Shown: positions 1-14,588, counted from the stretch's first letter. The stretch: 64,000 bases of DNA from Psoroptes ovis (GCA_002943765.1 PQWQ01000012.1:434001-498000), one strand, 5' to 3'. Notes: generated by a model from the sequence alone, not told the origin. Made by a program: numbers and translations.

Positions 1-1252
1 TGATGACGAATTATTAAATCAATCTGTATGTTTGTATGTGAATACCTTTGAGGTATATACCTTTGATGTTTGAAAACCTTGATGTTCAATTTTCAATGTC
101 TTTGAAAGCCTGAGGGCATCAAAATATCTGAAAAAAGCCGAATTTACCTTTGAATTCATCTTTGAAAATCATTGAATTCTTTATTCGTTGGTCGAAATTT
201 GGTTGAATTTCAAACAAAATTCAATTTTTTTCAAAGATTCATACCTCTTAAATAAGAAAAATATGACAAGTTAGAATTAAAATTTTCGGGTTTTTCTTTA
301 AATATCTTCGAAATTATTATCATCAATTTACCACCATCATCGGTGGTGATGGTGATGACCAGGGCATCATCATCATCATATCACTGACACTGATTTGCTG
401 GTCAAAAAAAAAATGAAAACACAGAAATTTCTTCAAGAAAACACATGGCTTTAGCGAGCTTTGATCGAGCAAGTTTTTGTCGAAAACAAATCAAAATTTC
501 ACACCATCATCGTCAGATGATTGATACAAAATGTGTGAGATTATTATCGGTGTTTGTGTATGTGTGAGGTTTATACCTTTTAAAAAAATACAAAAAGCTT
601 GCGCAAAATGCTTCATTATTGTTATCATATCCATGATAATGATAAACAATGAATTTTTTCATTCATTTTTGATTGATTGATTGATTTTGAGAATCAATTT
701 TTGAATCATTTTGTCAGGTGGACTGATTTGATTTAGTTTGATTTAGCATACAATGATAATGTATACAAACCGTGGACCGCACACACACAGGCATACACAT
801 GTCATGTTTGATAGGTGTATGCCTGTGTGTGTGCGTTTGATGAGCCTGTGTGCGCTTGATTTCTGTCAGGGCTATTTCGATGTCGACAGCATCAAACAGC
901 GAAAACTCCCTACGTGATAATTAAATGGTCGAAATTTTGAATTTTCTGATTGATTTTAATTAATAATTAATGATTTACAATTTGTATGCACATTTGTATA
1001 TCATTGATTTATTAGGGTTACACCTTTAATTTGATTTGATTGTTTTGTTTTCAATGATAACTACAACAAGCGCAACACGCACACACACACACACACCTTT
1101 CAATCTATTTTGAGCAATAGTTTTTCATAGCTTAATATTCATAGAAATCAAACAAAATTGTTCGTGTCTTCGTGTTGTATTTGCTCAAATGCATTGATTA
1201 GTAATTTCTACTTAATTGTAATTAATTGTTTATACCTCATAAAAACACTAAG
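1..1252 (+). other. Intron of Pax3/7, no exon seen
   Basis: This stretch precedes the homeodomain exon and carries no paired-domain or homeodomain coding sequence in any frame. It holds CA/TG microsatellites, including a run near 1077-1096, and a perfect hairpin at 778-835. The acceptor AG at 1251-1252 ends it. Confidence 0.6.
778..835. repeat. Perfect 21-bp inverted repeat (hairpin) in a Pax3/7 intron
   Basis: The arm at 778-798 is the exact reverse complement of the arm at 815-835, leaving a 16-nt loop at 799-814. The outer part of the stem is CA/TG dinucleotide repeat, but the inner part (GGCATACAC paired with GTGTATGCC) is not. Confidence 0.8.
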
Positions 1253-4200
1253 GTATGGTTCAGTAATCGTCGTGCAAGATGGCGTAAACAAATGGGAAGC
1301 CAACAGCTGAACGGTTTTTCAGCTGCGCTAGCATCGTTGCCAGCAATGCATGCAGCAGCAGCATATCAACAAGCACAAACGGCTGCAGCGGCTAATTCAT
1401 ATTTGTTGGCAGCTGCACAACATCATCATCATCAACAACAACAACAACAGCAGCAACAGCAACAACATCAGCATCAGCACCATAATGTATCATCGATGAT
1501 TTCATCGATATCCGGTCATTTACCATCATCATTATCATCAGCATCAGCATCGGCATCATCATCGGTGGCTAATGTTGTATCACCAGCCACAAAAGTACCG
1601 ACTACGACGACACCACCGACAACATCATCACCGTCGACACCGACATCAATGACCACGAATAACAGTAATCATCATAATCATCATCATCATAATCATACCC
1701 ATCATCATTCAATTCAACAATATCATCAAACATTACAAGGTATGTGGACCTGTGGATTATTGAAAAAAATTTAATTAAATCTTTGAAATTTCCATGAAAT
1801 AATTAATAATTTTGAAAATCTTTTGATCTTCAATCACATTGATTGATTGATTCATATTTTAAAAAAATTCAATTAAATAATTTACCATATAGTTTGTGTG
1901 TGTGTGTGTGATTCACCTTAGATTTTTTTTTTTTTTTTTTTTTTTTTTGAAGAGGTATAAATGAGTTTTATGAGGTATATACCTTCGGAAGACTTGAATA
2001 TAATTATGTCGATTAATCATAAATGATATTAATTATGATTATCATTTGAAATTATCTCACATACACACACACACACACACAGGCTTACACGAACGAACAA
2101 TAATTAGTCCGGGGTATAAATACACTCATCGAATAGCTTGCGTAGCCATCTAAGCTTAGCTAGCTCCCTGTGTTTATTCAGTTTGATTTAATGCAAAAAA
2201 TCATATCTCAATTCGCATTTTCACCGACCGATTTCGATATTTCTTAAAGGTCTTAGACTTTGACTATCTTCTTCATTTGACCATCTTTGTGATGATTATT
2301 TACCTTTTGAAGATTTTCAAAAAGATTTTCTGATTTTTGACCAGTAAAAATTCAAATTATATATTCGAATATTTCAATTTACTTTTTTTTTAAAAATCGA
2401 AATAATTAATAATTATTTCTGTTTTGTTTGTATCATTTTTTTTTTTTTTTTTGGTGGTTTCGTATGATGATGATCAACAAAAACAAATTCAAAGTCACCG
2501 AATGATAAATGATATTCAATGAATGATTCATTTATTTAGATTCAATGAATGTTTATTCAAGTCATTGATGTTCGGTGTTTATTAAATTCATAAATATTTG
2601 AAATTAGAAAATTCAGTAAATTCAGGTGAAAAAAACTCGAAAAATCAGAAAATCACATTGAAATCACACATTGAATGATGACATGAACAATTTTAGCTGA
2701 AAAAAAATTAAAATTTTTCAGGTAGCAGCTTATGTGACTGACTACCTGTTGAATATTTTGTAATTAATTTAGATTTTTAAGCAGGAGGGGTAGGGTGGAT
2801 GGAAATTGAAAATTCAAAATCATCATCCATATGTGTGTGATTGTGCTCGATTTGATGACACACTATTGAAGTATATGATTTTAAAGTTAATTTGATCAAT
2901 AGCCCATGTTATGTGTGTGTGTGTGGATATGTAAGAATTGCTTGCTGAATGAATTATAAAGATGACTAAACACTATTTTTTTTTCTTACCCCGGTATATT
3001 CACCTGTTGATCAGATCAAATAGATCAGTGTATGTCAGTGTATATGTGTGTGTGTTTGTGTCGATATATGTTCACCTTTTAAAAATGTTAGTTTGTTAGT
3101 CGTTATTGTTTGTTTGTTTTTTGATCATTACTATGAATGATTTAAATTTTTAAAATAAATGACCATTGACTAAGATTCAAAATATATATTAGGTTGTCCC
3201 ATAAGTTCTTGCCGATTTTCTAATTATTTTCTACAATATAACCGGCAAGAACTTATGGGACAATCAATATTAACCATTGACAATGATAATGGTCATAATG
3301 ATAATAATCGATGATAACAATAATGAGCATGATGAACATGATGAACATTAACATAAACATTGCATAGAACTTTCAAATCAAATTTGAATGAATTTTAACA
3401 GGTATATATAAAACAACAACAACAAGCAGTGAACATTTGATTTGACCATTGATTTGATAATACACATGAGTCTTTAATAATAATAATAATAATAATAATG
3501 ATGATCATTGTAATAAATTATCAAATGATTTTGACAATAATAATTGTCACCAAAATAAGACATCAAACGATAATGATAATGAATAATCATATCGAATAGA
3601 TTTATTGGCGAACATAACCTCACTGATCGGTGATGATATACAGCCAAAATTGAGCCCGAAAACTGGCGAAAATTTTATTTTTCAACAACAAAAAACACTT
3701 ACTTACGCTTGAGCTTGTTACGCCAAAAAGCTATTCATTATGATTATCAGTATTTATCGTTTGGTTTGTGCGCTGATTTCTATGACATTATTTCATTGAA
3801 AATTATCAAAATTTTCTTAGGATGTAAATAAATTTAAAGAATTTTTGTGTTTTACTTCTTCAGAAGAAGTAAAACAAAATCACCAAAAACAAATGGCGTT
3901 GAAATTATCAGCTAGTTAATCAGAGAGATTCTAATATATATTTTATATATGTTTTCACTATACTTCAATGTTTATTCTATTTTATGTGAAGAAAATGAAT
4001 TTATTTTCATTCCGAACATCTCTTGGAAATAAATTTATGATCTTTGCTGATCATCAAAGTTTAGAATCATTCATTCTCTGATATCATTCAACACAAAGAT
4101 TGAATTGAATTGAATTGAATGATCAATGAACCTCCGAATCAAGACAAGTGAAGTAAATGTTCATAAATGATCAAAGCAAATAATGAAATAATGATCAACA

Positions 4201-7200
4201 GAAAATTATCACCGAATCATTTTCTGTTATCTTTATTATTCCATGAATAATATATATTCATAAGTTTATTGATAATTTACCATTTAAAACAACAAACAGA
4301 AAATGAAAACAAAATACAAGTGTTTATGGTTAACCGAAATAAATATTTACACTGGTGAATAATGATAATGATGATAATGAGAATATCATCGAAATGATTT
4401 TGTCAATTTCTTCCAGTGATGATAATAATTATTTCGGTCGATCATAATGTTAGGTGATTATTTTCGATTGATGGTGATTTTCAGTGGTCGATGGTAGCTG
4501 CTTTCGGCTGCTGTTGATAACTTTGGCTTACCTTATCATTTTCATTTATGATCACATAAAATTCTTTGTAATTCAATTTTCACTTGAAAACTTTGAGATT
4601 CATCAACGATAATAATGATAATTGAATAATTGAATTATGTGAATTTACTTTATGATCACTTAAAATAGATTTGTCAAATTTAATGACTAAATTATACTGA
4701 ATGACCAGTGCATGAGTGATTTCTGTTTTGTTTTATGATTTTCGGAAATTAATTATTTTAAATTCTCGGAAATATCCCATGTCTTCGTTGGTTCAATTTA
4801 CTTGATCATCTTTGGTTTAATTAATTTAATTAGAATTTTATTATTCATTAATTAACTAATCACTTGATTACTCATCATTTCATTTTCATTTTATCAAATA
4901 TAGATTGTAGTAATGATAATAATACAAACAATGCACATCAAACATCGATACCACATCAATCGATATATCATCATTCAAATCATGTTCCACACCATCATTC
5001 TCATACAAATCATTCGAATCATCATTTATATTCAACACAACAACCGCAACAACAATCAACAGCGAACTCTCATCAACACTTGCAGCAGCAGCAACAGCAG
5101 GCGCAACATCATCAAAATCAATATCAACAACAAGCTCATCATCATACACATAACCATCATCATGGTTTGATTAGCAATCAACAATTATTATCATTATCAT
5201 CACCAACATCAACCGCATCATCATCGACAGCTGATCAAAATTTAAATTTTAATGATTCGAATTATCATAATAATTTGATGCATAATTATAGCCATCATAA
5301 TCAACATAATCTTCAACCGAATCAATCAATTACCATTGATGGTAATCAAACATCATCATCCACTGATAATTCAGCAAATACGAACACTAATTCAATGAAT
5401 GATAATTTAATAAGCAATAATCCAAATAGTAGCTCGCGTAACAATGCGCAACAAGCCCAACAGCAGCATCATTTCATGAATAATCATCATTTGAACCCTA
5501 ATAATCTTAATCATTCGAATTCATCGAATTTATTTCCGCTACATTCATCAACAGCGGCCATAACCTCATCCGCAGCATCAATGGCAACGACACAACATCA
5601 TCGTTCAACAACGTTGTCATCGGTTGCGGCCAATTATCTTTCGGCTGTACGAACCAGTGATCCAACATCATATGTTACAGCTACAGCATTACAATCACAG
5701 GTAATTGTGAATTAATTGAATCAAATTCTTAGATGATTAAGACATTTTGCTGAACTATCTTCGGCCAATTCAATTATCTTTGAAATAATTGAATCATACG
5801 AACAATGAATGGTCATCGTAATGGTCACTGGATTGAACAATGAAATTCAATTCATTGAAAATCTCTCATAGAATTTCTCTTGAATTACGACCATTTTTAC
5901 CATTATTTTCATTATTATCATGATTATCATAATGAATTGATGATAATAATGATAATAATAGATGATAATTCAGAGCAGCTTGAATTCAATGTGGACACTT
6001 GTTGCATTGTAGCAAACATTGGCCAACAAAAAACCATCAATCATTGCTATGAATGCTCTGAATGTTTATTTTCTTTTTGAAAATTGAATGTTTCCTCTTC
6101 GAAAATTGAATTAAATTCAATTTGAATTCAAAAATGGATTTACAAATTGAATCATTTCAGGATTGAATTGAATCATTTCAAAATTGAATTTAATTAATTT
6201 CTAAAAAACAGAATTATCATTGAATTGAAATTCAATTGAAATTTCAATTTGAAATTTCAATCAACAGGAATTCAATGGACCATTTCATTGAATTTCTGCT
6301 CAAATTTTGCCTGAATTTTGTCGATAATTGAATTTCATAAATCAAATAAATAATCAATCATTTCTCTCTTCCATCCCCGAATCCCCATTTGATAATATCG
6401 ACAATTCATTTGTCAGGTGTTAAACATGTTGAACAATACAACAACAACATCAACATCATCAGCAACAGCAACGAATTCAATAATAAATTCAATTACAAAT
6501 GATTATACATCATCTCAATCCACGTCCATAACATCCCAATCATCATCAACGACACCACCAACAGCAGCCGCAGCAGCAGCAGCAGCCGTTGATTGTATAT
6601 CACCATTGACAGCCAAACAACAATCATTGACATCATCATCATCATCGACATCGTCAAAGACTACCACTAATTCAGCAACCAATTTAACATCGACAAAATT
6701 GAAAACAGCTAACGCAACAAGTAACAATGATAATGAAACAATTATTAAAACATCAACATCATTATTAAATGATGATAATTTAATAATCAAAAATTCGAAT
6801 AATGGCAATAATAACAATAGTGGCAATAATAATAGATTGACAATTGAAGCCTCACCATTGATCAATAATGATGCATCATCGCCATCATCCGCTGCTTCAT
6901 CTGCTTCATCTTCATTATCGACACCACCACCACCATTATCATTGTCTGAGCCTATTCATAATGCTAATAATCAATCAAATAATTCATGGAATAGTGTTCA
7001 TCTGTTTAATGATAATGATAATAATAATAATAATTCATGTACAACAATGAATTCAATGTTTCATCATCATCATTCATTATCATCATCGGCAACAAGCGCA
7101 GCGGCTGCGGCAACAACACCACATCATCCATCATTATCGTTATCAGCGATTAATGGTGGCCATCATCCGCCGCATCATTCGCATCCTTTTGCTCATCATT

Positions 7201-7562
7201 CGCTGACATCCAGCATGCCTCATCCGGTTGTAAATCCAGCAATGCATCCTCATCCACATCATCATAATCCGCATCTGCATCAGCAAAATTCAACGTCAAC
7301 GACGTCTTCGGCAACATCGGCGACGACAACAGCAGCCGCAGCGGCTGCAGCAGCTGCCGCTGCTGCTGTACATGTTGCATCGGCTGCTGCTGTTGCTGCT
7401 GATCCATTCGGTTTCGTTGCAAATCATCATCATCATCATAATCATCACCATAATTCGCATCATCATAATTTGGCTGCAGCAGCTGCTGCCGATGCATTGT
7501 CGAAATCATCATTTTATTATGCATCACCATTCGGTGGTGGTATTCGTGGTCTTAGTTTATGA
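1253..7562 (+). CDS. Pax3/7: Pax3/7-type paired-class homeobox transcription factor, 3' exons
   Basis: Three exons are visible: 1253-1739, 4904-5700 and 6417-7562. The joins are in phase (phase 1, then phase 0) and give 809 residues to a TGA stop. The first exon opens at homeodomain residue 47 after an AG acceptor, with VWFSNRRARWRKQ, the DNA-recognition helix as found in Pax3/Pax7/gooseberry proteins, then MGSQQL like the Pax3/7 post-homeodomain segment. The rest is low complexity: poly-Gln, poly-His, poly-Ala, and Ser/Thr and Asn runs. The protein ends FGGGIRGLSL. The paired domain and homeodomain helices 1-2 must lie upstream of base 1; everything before 1253 reads as intron. The family acts in segmentation and neural patterning as a nuclear DNA-binding factor. 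Long introns (3.2 kb and 0.7 kb) contrast with the compact genes near 50 kb. Family call is strong; the choice among pairberry, paired and gooseberry is not resolvable here. Confidence 0.87.
1740..4903 (+). other. Pax3/7 intron, 3.2 kb
   Basis: It opens with GTATGT after ACAAG and closes with AAATATAG. It contains a poly-T tract at 1923-1948, CA repeats near 2063-2080, a mariner-type MITE at 3189-3268 and an ATA run near 3477-3499. No convincing additional exon was seen. Confidence 0.6.
3189..3268. mobile_element. Palindromic mariner-type MITE, copy 1
   Basis: It starts TTAGGTTGTCCCATAAGTTC and ends with the near-exact reverse complement, with TA on both flanks. The whole element is about 80 bp, so it consists of two terminal repeats and a short AT spacer with no coding capacity. 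The terminal sequence resembles mariner ends. It lies inside the Pax3/7 intron, and its right tip is slightly decayed (ATCAA instead of ACCTAA). Confidence 0.85.
5701..6416 (+). other. Pax3/7 intron, 0.7 kb
   Basis: Phase 0 intron from GTAATT to TTGTCAG. The content is AT-rich with no recognised feature. The open frame around 5880-6080 is a low-complexity shadow. Confidence 0.6.
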
Positions 7563-9011
7563 TAATTTTGTAAATTTAATTTGATTTAATTCGATTCAAT
7601 TGATTCGATTGCAAATGAACAACAAACCAAAGGGTTGAAATCACTGCGCAAAAACACGCCTAATCTCCTACACACCCACCGCCACCTTCACCTCCATCAT
7701 ATTGAAGAAACAATTAAAAAATAATAAAGTCATTTAATTAATTACATTAATTAATTAATTCATGTTTATTTTAATTATTTATTTATTTATTAATTCAAAC
7801 GAACAAAGAAAGCAAAAACAATTACAATCAAAAGCTTGCGAGTCATGAGACCTCGAAATACGAATTGGTCAAAACAAGGTCACCATCAACTCTACTTAAC
7901 CATAAACAATAGCCCTAAACCTTAATCGAACCTCGAGTCACGAATATCGAAACACAAACACACACACGCAAGATACGAAACAAAATAAACAAAACATTTT
8001 GCGCAAAGAATGCGAAAAATGTCTTCGCCATATATTAACCATCGATTGTTGATGGACTGAAGACCTAAATGTTGGCTGGTGTTTCAATGGAAACAAACAA
8101 ACAATTTAGATTCAAATCACCTAAAAGAAAGCGGGCCACCATTGATTGTTTTTGTTGTTGGTGGTTGAAATTCGTATTTGAGTCAAATCAAATCAAAATA
8201 AATTGAATTGAATTGAATAGAATCAAAATAAATAAACAAAACGAAACAAGAATTAAAAAAACATTCGAATTGAAAATTAACAAAACAATTGAATAGTCAC
8301 GTTTGATGATAATGATAATGGTAATGATGATGATGATGATCATCATCAACATCAACATTTACAAACAATGATTGTTATTCATTGAAAAGGTATAAGGTAT
8401 TATAAGGTATATTGCCGCGCATTATCCTTGTATTATCAATTTCATCAGTGTGAATTGATAATAATACGAACGGCAAATACGAGGTAACATTAATGTTTGA
8501 TGATATTAAACAAAAAACACCGCTGTCATCTTTGATCAACAGCGGATCATCGTTGATGATGATTACCATTATCAACCGCCAACTATCATTCAACCATCAC
8601 CAAATCCACAGTGTATAACACCAACATTCATTCCGTTGATTGAATAAACAAATCAAAATTGTTGCATATGAATACCAATGAATACCTATTACCTCGTGTA
8701 ATATACGATAGTATGAATATCTATTACCTTGTACCTCGCGTAGAATGAATATACCTGTGAAGGCCTATTACCTATCAAATACGACGCGAAAATAAATCAC
8801 GAAATTTTCCTTTTTAAATTATCGGAAATGAATGAATGTATATTTATACAATGTATAGCCTTCAAATAATATAAGCTTTGAATGAAATAATGAGATGTAA
8901 AATATATTCATATCTTCATGTGTGGTTTCGTTTTTATTTTCGGTAAGATTTATTGCTGAACAATAATGATGATGAACGATGATCAAAAACAATGATTTGA
9001 AGTTTTTTTTT

Positions 9012-9044
<33 letters not shown>

Positions 9045-12000
9045 AAAGGTTTATACCTTTTAAAAAGTTGTGTATCACAAGGTTTTTACAGTTTTTGACT
9101 TTGTAATATGCCTTTGTGATAGGTCGTCAAAGGTGTGATGAGTATGATAGCATAGTCATCATACGCAAGCTATAAGATTTGGCAGCTTCAAAGTTACTTT
9201 GATTTTTGAAATGAACGATGTTTGATTGATGTCAGCCATTATTTTCATTATTATTATAAGGTATAAGGTATTAGGTGTTTTAGAGTATTTTTATGAATAA
9301 TTTGTCGGTAAGATTATACATTTCCATTCAATGGTCAATCATGATGATGAAGCTTTCGTAGATACGAGGTAATTCAGCTTAAAAAAACAATACCGAAAAT
9401 TATTATTTTCTAATCAAAAGCAAAGATTTATGGAAATTCTGAATGAAAATATTGTTCTTCGTATGAATATCAAATTATTATCATCATTACAAGTCGATCA
9501 AATGGCGAGAATCTCTATGGATATGATGATGTTTGTCGAATAAACCAAGCCAGCAAAGCCAATAAAATAATCCAAGTCACGCAAGCTATTCAAATGATTG
9601 ATTGGAAATCTCGCTAAAGCAAATCTTGGTAAAAAACTAATCAAATTTAATCGATATTCAAATATTGTTTGTTTGTTTTGAGGCTGTTGGTTTGTGTAAT
9701 TTACAAAGGTGCTCAATTTATCAAACATTCATGCATAGATTTCGTATCAAATGCCTAAAGGCTTTGATTTGGTTTTAATTCAGTTTGCTCAAAGTCACAG
9801 TTATCACCTGAGCAATCATTAAATTAATAAGCCTTAATCGATTCGCTGGAAGATCATGGAAATATTTTGATTAGAAATGCTAAGATGTACCAGGTAAAAG
9901 GTATACCAAGTATAAAATCCTATGGCTGTATTAATTTCAGTCCAAGTAAATCACGTGTCGAATGAAGTATTTTTCGTCTTCGAAAATTCAAAAAGTCAAA
10001 TATTCTTCCGTTGACCTTTTCAATGTTCGTTGACCACATCCATACAGCCATTGAGCCATAAGCAATATCTTTGCCCTGTTAAATAATTTGTAAAATTTGC
10101 AATCATTTCAACGTGTTTTTTGTTTCAAATGGAGGGTAATACCAAGAGGTCAACGAATAATGATTATTCAATGGCCCCGAAAAACACAGAAAACCATCAA
10201 GTAATTCACAGTTCATTAACAACGACGATTTACCAAAAAATTATTCGTCTCGGATCATCATATTTTAAGCCAATGAAGCCATTTGAAATTCGAAATTACT
10301 TTGAAACGTCAAAATATGAAAAATATTTTGACATTTGACTTGTCAAAAAAGAGAAATATGGTAAATTATGCAATTTATTATTGTGCATACAATCGACCCA
10401 CAAAGAGGAAGCAGCGTTTATGTGTTTGTTTGTGTTAAAATTTAGAGAAACCAACATATTCTCTATAAGGGTATAGACCTGTTGAAACAGCCACAGATTT
10501 GCCCAAGTCCTCTCGAATACCAACGAAGAAGCGACCAGAAATCGATCAAAATCGAACCTCAGAGAACCTCGTACCTCAGGCTTCGAGCATCGAACTTTGA
10601 ATGATCGAATAATTGACCATCGAACAGGTCCATGGCCCTTATTTCTGCTTCGTTTTATAGTAATCAAAGCATTATTTGATGATTGTAAACGAATCGTTAA
10701 TGTGTTATGGCCATGTGTGTCTGTGTGCATCAACGATATTTACACACTTAGGGTCATCGTAATTGAAGATAATTTTCGGAAAATTATGAATAATGATGAT
10801 ATCGATGATAATATTTCATCACTTCTGTTGCCAATTCGGCGCTGGTGATGATGATCAGCATCATGATGATCGGAATATTTTGAAATGGGCAGGGTAGCCA
10901 TATTGTTGATTCTGATACATGGATATATGACGTGATATGAAATTATCAATTATCATTGATTATCAAAAATTATGATGATGAGCATCATACCTTTTGCCAC
11001 ACCTTGAAATATTATCTTTATTTGATTAATTTGTGTGGCGAAGAAATTTGAAGAATTTCATTGAAATTTCAAAACAAATCAATTGAAATCGAATCAAAAT
11101 TGAATATTAAATTTGATTTCGATTCAAATTAAATCAAATTCAAATTCAAATATTCACGAATTAATTTACTTCCTTCCGTAGCTTGCGCGTAATTACACAC
11201 TTTTGGTCAATCATAAAATTGATTCGTTGATCGATTAATTGCTTGTCGTTTGATTGATTCCTTAGAAAATGTCTTCGAGAGGGCATTTTGGGTGCGATTG
11301 CCTTTCGGTAGAAGAAAACCATTGAATCCAGATTGAATTCAGTGATTTTCACTCTAAAAAATGGACAAATTGGCCTGATTGAAAATGGACAAATCGCGTG
11401 AATTGGATGATGCGCCAGTGGCGTATCAGTTATCTACGGAAATACGCCCAAATCGGCCTCATTTATTCATTCATTTAGCAAAATTAATTCAAATTCAATC
11501 CAATCAACGTATCATTGAATCAGCATTACATTACATTGATGAGTATGTAGGAATTTTATTATACGAATTTATTTATTCGTTATTAATTATACGAATCCAT
11601 TTAAAAAAACAAACAAATAATTTGAATCAATTTACAAACATCTTCAATCGTTGAAGATTTGATGACAATTTCATCTTCTAAAATCATCATAAAAAATCTA
11701 ATTCAAATTTGATTTAAATTTGATTTGAATTAGATTCAATTGTTACATTTATATTTGAATTACAATTTGAATTTATTTGATTGATTATCATCATTGAATA
11801 TCATTGTTGCTAAATGAATGCAAATTATGCTTTTTAATTTGAATTGACATTTGACTAATTTGACTATAAATACCATGGATTTTCGAGTGCATCTGTTCAT
11901 TTGGTTTTTGTATAAAATATAAATGGCAAATCAAATACAAGCAAGAATATATATGGAAAAGAAATTGTTTCTGGCCAAATGTTCGAGCAGAAATATTATG

Positions 12001-13119
12001 CGTGTTTACATATTCATATGCAATTTACACACAATTATCGTTTGTGATATTTGTACATTAATTTATACAAAATTATCATCATCATCATAAGCATATGAAT
12101 GTATGAATTAAATAATGCTAATTCAATGAACCATTTCAACAAATCATTTTGAAAATGATAATTTTGGAAGAACGCTCGTTGTTAATTCAGTTGATTGTAA
12201 TTCTTAGTCTTCGAAATACCCATGTATTACGCACACCATGGTAAATGTGTTGTATTACTTGTATTCTTCGTAAGGCAACAAAAATGGCTGTTGATTAGTT
12301 TTGCTTTTACAAGAGACAAATTCAGAGAACAAATTCATAATTTGTAATTTGTAATTCAATTCGTAAATCGTATCTAATTACAATTTTCAATTCATAATTT
12401 TGATTAATTATGAAAAAATTCTGTTAATTGTTTTCTGTGTTTTAAATGATTTGAATTTGAATTTAAATGTTTTCATTTATTTTCTTAGTGAATAATTTAA
12501 GTAAAATCATTCATTCTTCAAAGTCAATCATCATACGCTAATCTTAGCTAAGCTTTACCCTGATATACTATATTATTGTACGCATCATTTGGTAATTCAC
12601 ATTCGAAGTAAATGTCAAACATTAAAATTATCGCAAAAATCGCATAACTTGCGCGTAACGAATCGAATCCGAATTTTTGTCCATCCGGATGTTTTCATTT
12701 TTTTAAATATTTTGATTTTAAACGTATGTAATCATCTTAATGTAATCAAATCATGGTCTTTTCTTTAATGGATTCCATCTACAAAAATCTACTAATGATA
12801 ACTGTCATCTAATTAATTAATTAATCAATCATTCAAAAAAGTGATTTAATTTTTGAAATTGTTGAAATTCGAAAAAAATCAAAAAATTAGAAAAAATTTT
12901 GAATTTCAAAATCAAATTTTGAGAAAAATTTAAAAGACATAGCGCCATCTGGCGCCAGCGAATGTTACTAAAAATTTAAAATTTTCAAATTTTTTCAAAA
13001 ATTTAAAATTTAATTCAATTTCAATTTTTTTTTCAAAAAAATTTTGCTTAAATAAATATGACCGATGAATCAATAATGTTGGCCTGTGTTATAAGCATTT
13101 CACATCTAATGCTTGAACT
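7563..13119. other. Intergenic, about 5.6 kb, no recognised gene
   Basis: No protein family was recognised in any frame. It contains a poly-T run at 9010-9043, imperfect repeats of a TATTACCT-containing unit at about 8680-8785, a palindrome-like GGTTTATACC motif at 9047-9062 and GAT runs near 8326-8345. A possible short exon at 11385-11542 is discussed under findings. Confidence 0.5.
7723..7728 (+). terminator. Poly(A) signal of the Pax3/7 gene
   Basis: An AATAAA hexamer lies 160 bases after the Pax3/7 stop in AT-rich DNA and is the first canonical signal downstream of it. Confidence 0.5.
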
Positions 13120-14588
13120 ATGAATATGCTCATTTCTCTATTGTCATTGATCATTTGCATTCAAATTTCATTTATTTATGGTGCTCAAGGCGTTTTTCAA
13201 TGGAAAAACACTAATCTTGACGAGGCATCGTTGTTCAATGGTCGAGATCAATTTAAATGTTTAAATTTGAAAAATGTTTATCGAGTGTTTACGTTTGCGA
13301 ATGCATCGAAATATACCGTATTCATCGTTCGTAATGGTACCGATGATGATAATCAAGCAAACGGACATGGACAAGAACAACCAACGAAGAAGCCATCGAA
13401 ATTCAGTGAAAGTTATTGGATCTATGATCAACGATTGCAGGAATATGTTCATGCTGATTGGCTTTATTCGCTTGATCGTAAGTTTGATTTGATTAATTCG
13501 TAATTTTTAATTAATTGAATTCGATTTAACTAATCAACTCAATCCAAATAGCATATGGTAATCAAAGACAGCTGTTTGGTATTCTATGGCATCGACAATC
13601 AGTGTATAATGATATGAATGATTCTGAAATTAAAGAACGTCTGATCGTGCTGAATGTGCTACATCGATTAAATACGCAAGAACATCATGATTGGATCACA
13701 ACGGATAATGAAGATTATTTAAATTATGATGACCCATTTGGTGATAGTCATAATGGTTATTTATTCTATCAACATTTATACGAATTTAATGATGAAAGCC
13801 TCAATGATACTGATCCGATATCGATGAATCTCGATGATAATTTAATATTTTTAAATAAATCCAAAGTCGTTCGGCTGCTGCTGTCGATTAATGATGAACA
13901 TGAAATGATTTATCAACCAACCATTTTGGATAAATTGTATTCATATCGAAATAGCAATCGATTTGATGATAATAGCCATGGTGATAACAAAGATGAGCAT
14001 CAAAATAAACGATGGCGGCCAAAATTTTCGGTAACCATGAATGAACCATTAAGTAATCGAAAATATTATGATCAATATGATTTCGCGTTGAATGGTGTGT
14101 TCAAGCACAATAATAGTTATTATCTGTATACGAATTATGAAAATATTTACCCTGTTCGTCGTGAAGATAATTTTCTATTATCACCACAGTGGGGTAAACC
14201 TTTGAATAGATTCAATTTTGAACAATTTTTTCCTTGCTATGGACCGACCGTAATTGAACAAAATCAAAGCTTTAAAACGCTGGTGTTGATATTTGGACAA
14301 ATCATTACGATATTATTGTTGATTATTATGAATATTTATATGATGAATCGATTATTTCGTCGTAAAAATGCTGGGATCATCCGCAATTTACGTATTGAAT
14401 CGGATACATTTTCAATGTCGAATACACGAACCATTGATGATCCATCTACAACGACGACGACGACGACGACCGCAACGAATAATCAAAAACCAATGATGCT
14501 GAGGACCAATCAAAACAAATACAACAAACGAATCGCCCGAAATGATCCGTACGGCCATTCGAATCGGTATAAATTACGGCCAAAATGA
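13120..14588 (+). CDS. Predicted single-pass type I membrane protein, unknown family
   Basis: Two exons, 13120-13477 and 13552-14588, join in phase 1 across a 74-nt intron (GTAAGT...AATAG) into 464 residues. I do not recognise the family. The ATG at 13120 gives a clear signal peptide (hydrophobic LISLLSLIICIQISFIYG, then a likely cleavage site). A long extracellular part follows, rich in acidic residues, Asn and Tyr, with several N-glycosylation sequons (NAS, NGT, NDS, NDT, NKS, NNS, NQS). One hydrophobic span lies near residues 385-407 (TLVLIFGQIITILLLIIMN), followed by a basic stop-transfer RLFRRKN and a Thr/Asn-rich cytoplasmic tail. Only one Cys pair region is obvious. It converges on the zinc-finger gene downstream with a 100-base gap. 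Gene structure is well supported; function is unknown. Confidence 0.8.

Noticed and set aside
10296..10733. 145-codon minus-strand frame
   Set aside because: No recognised domain and mixed codon character; no plausible splice partners seen.
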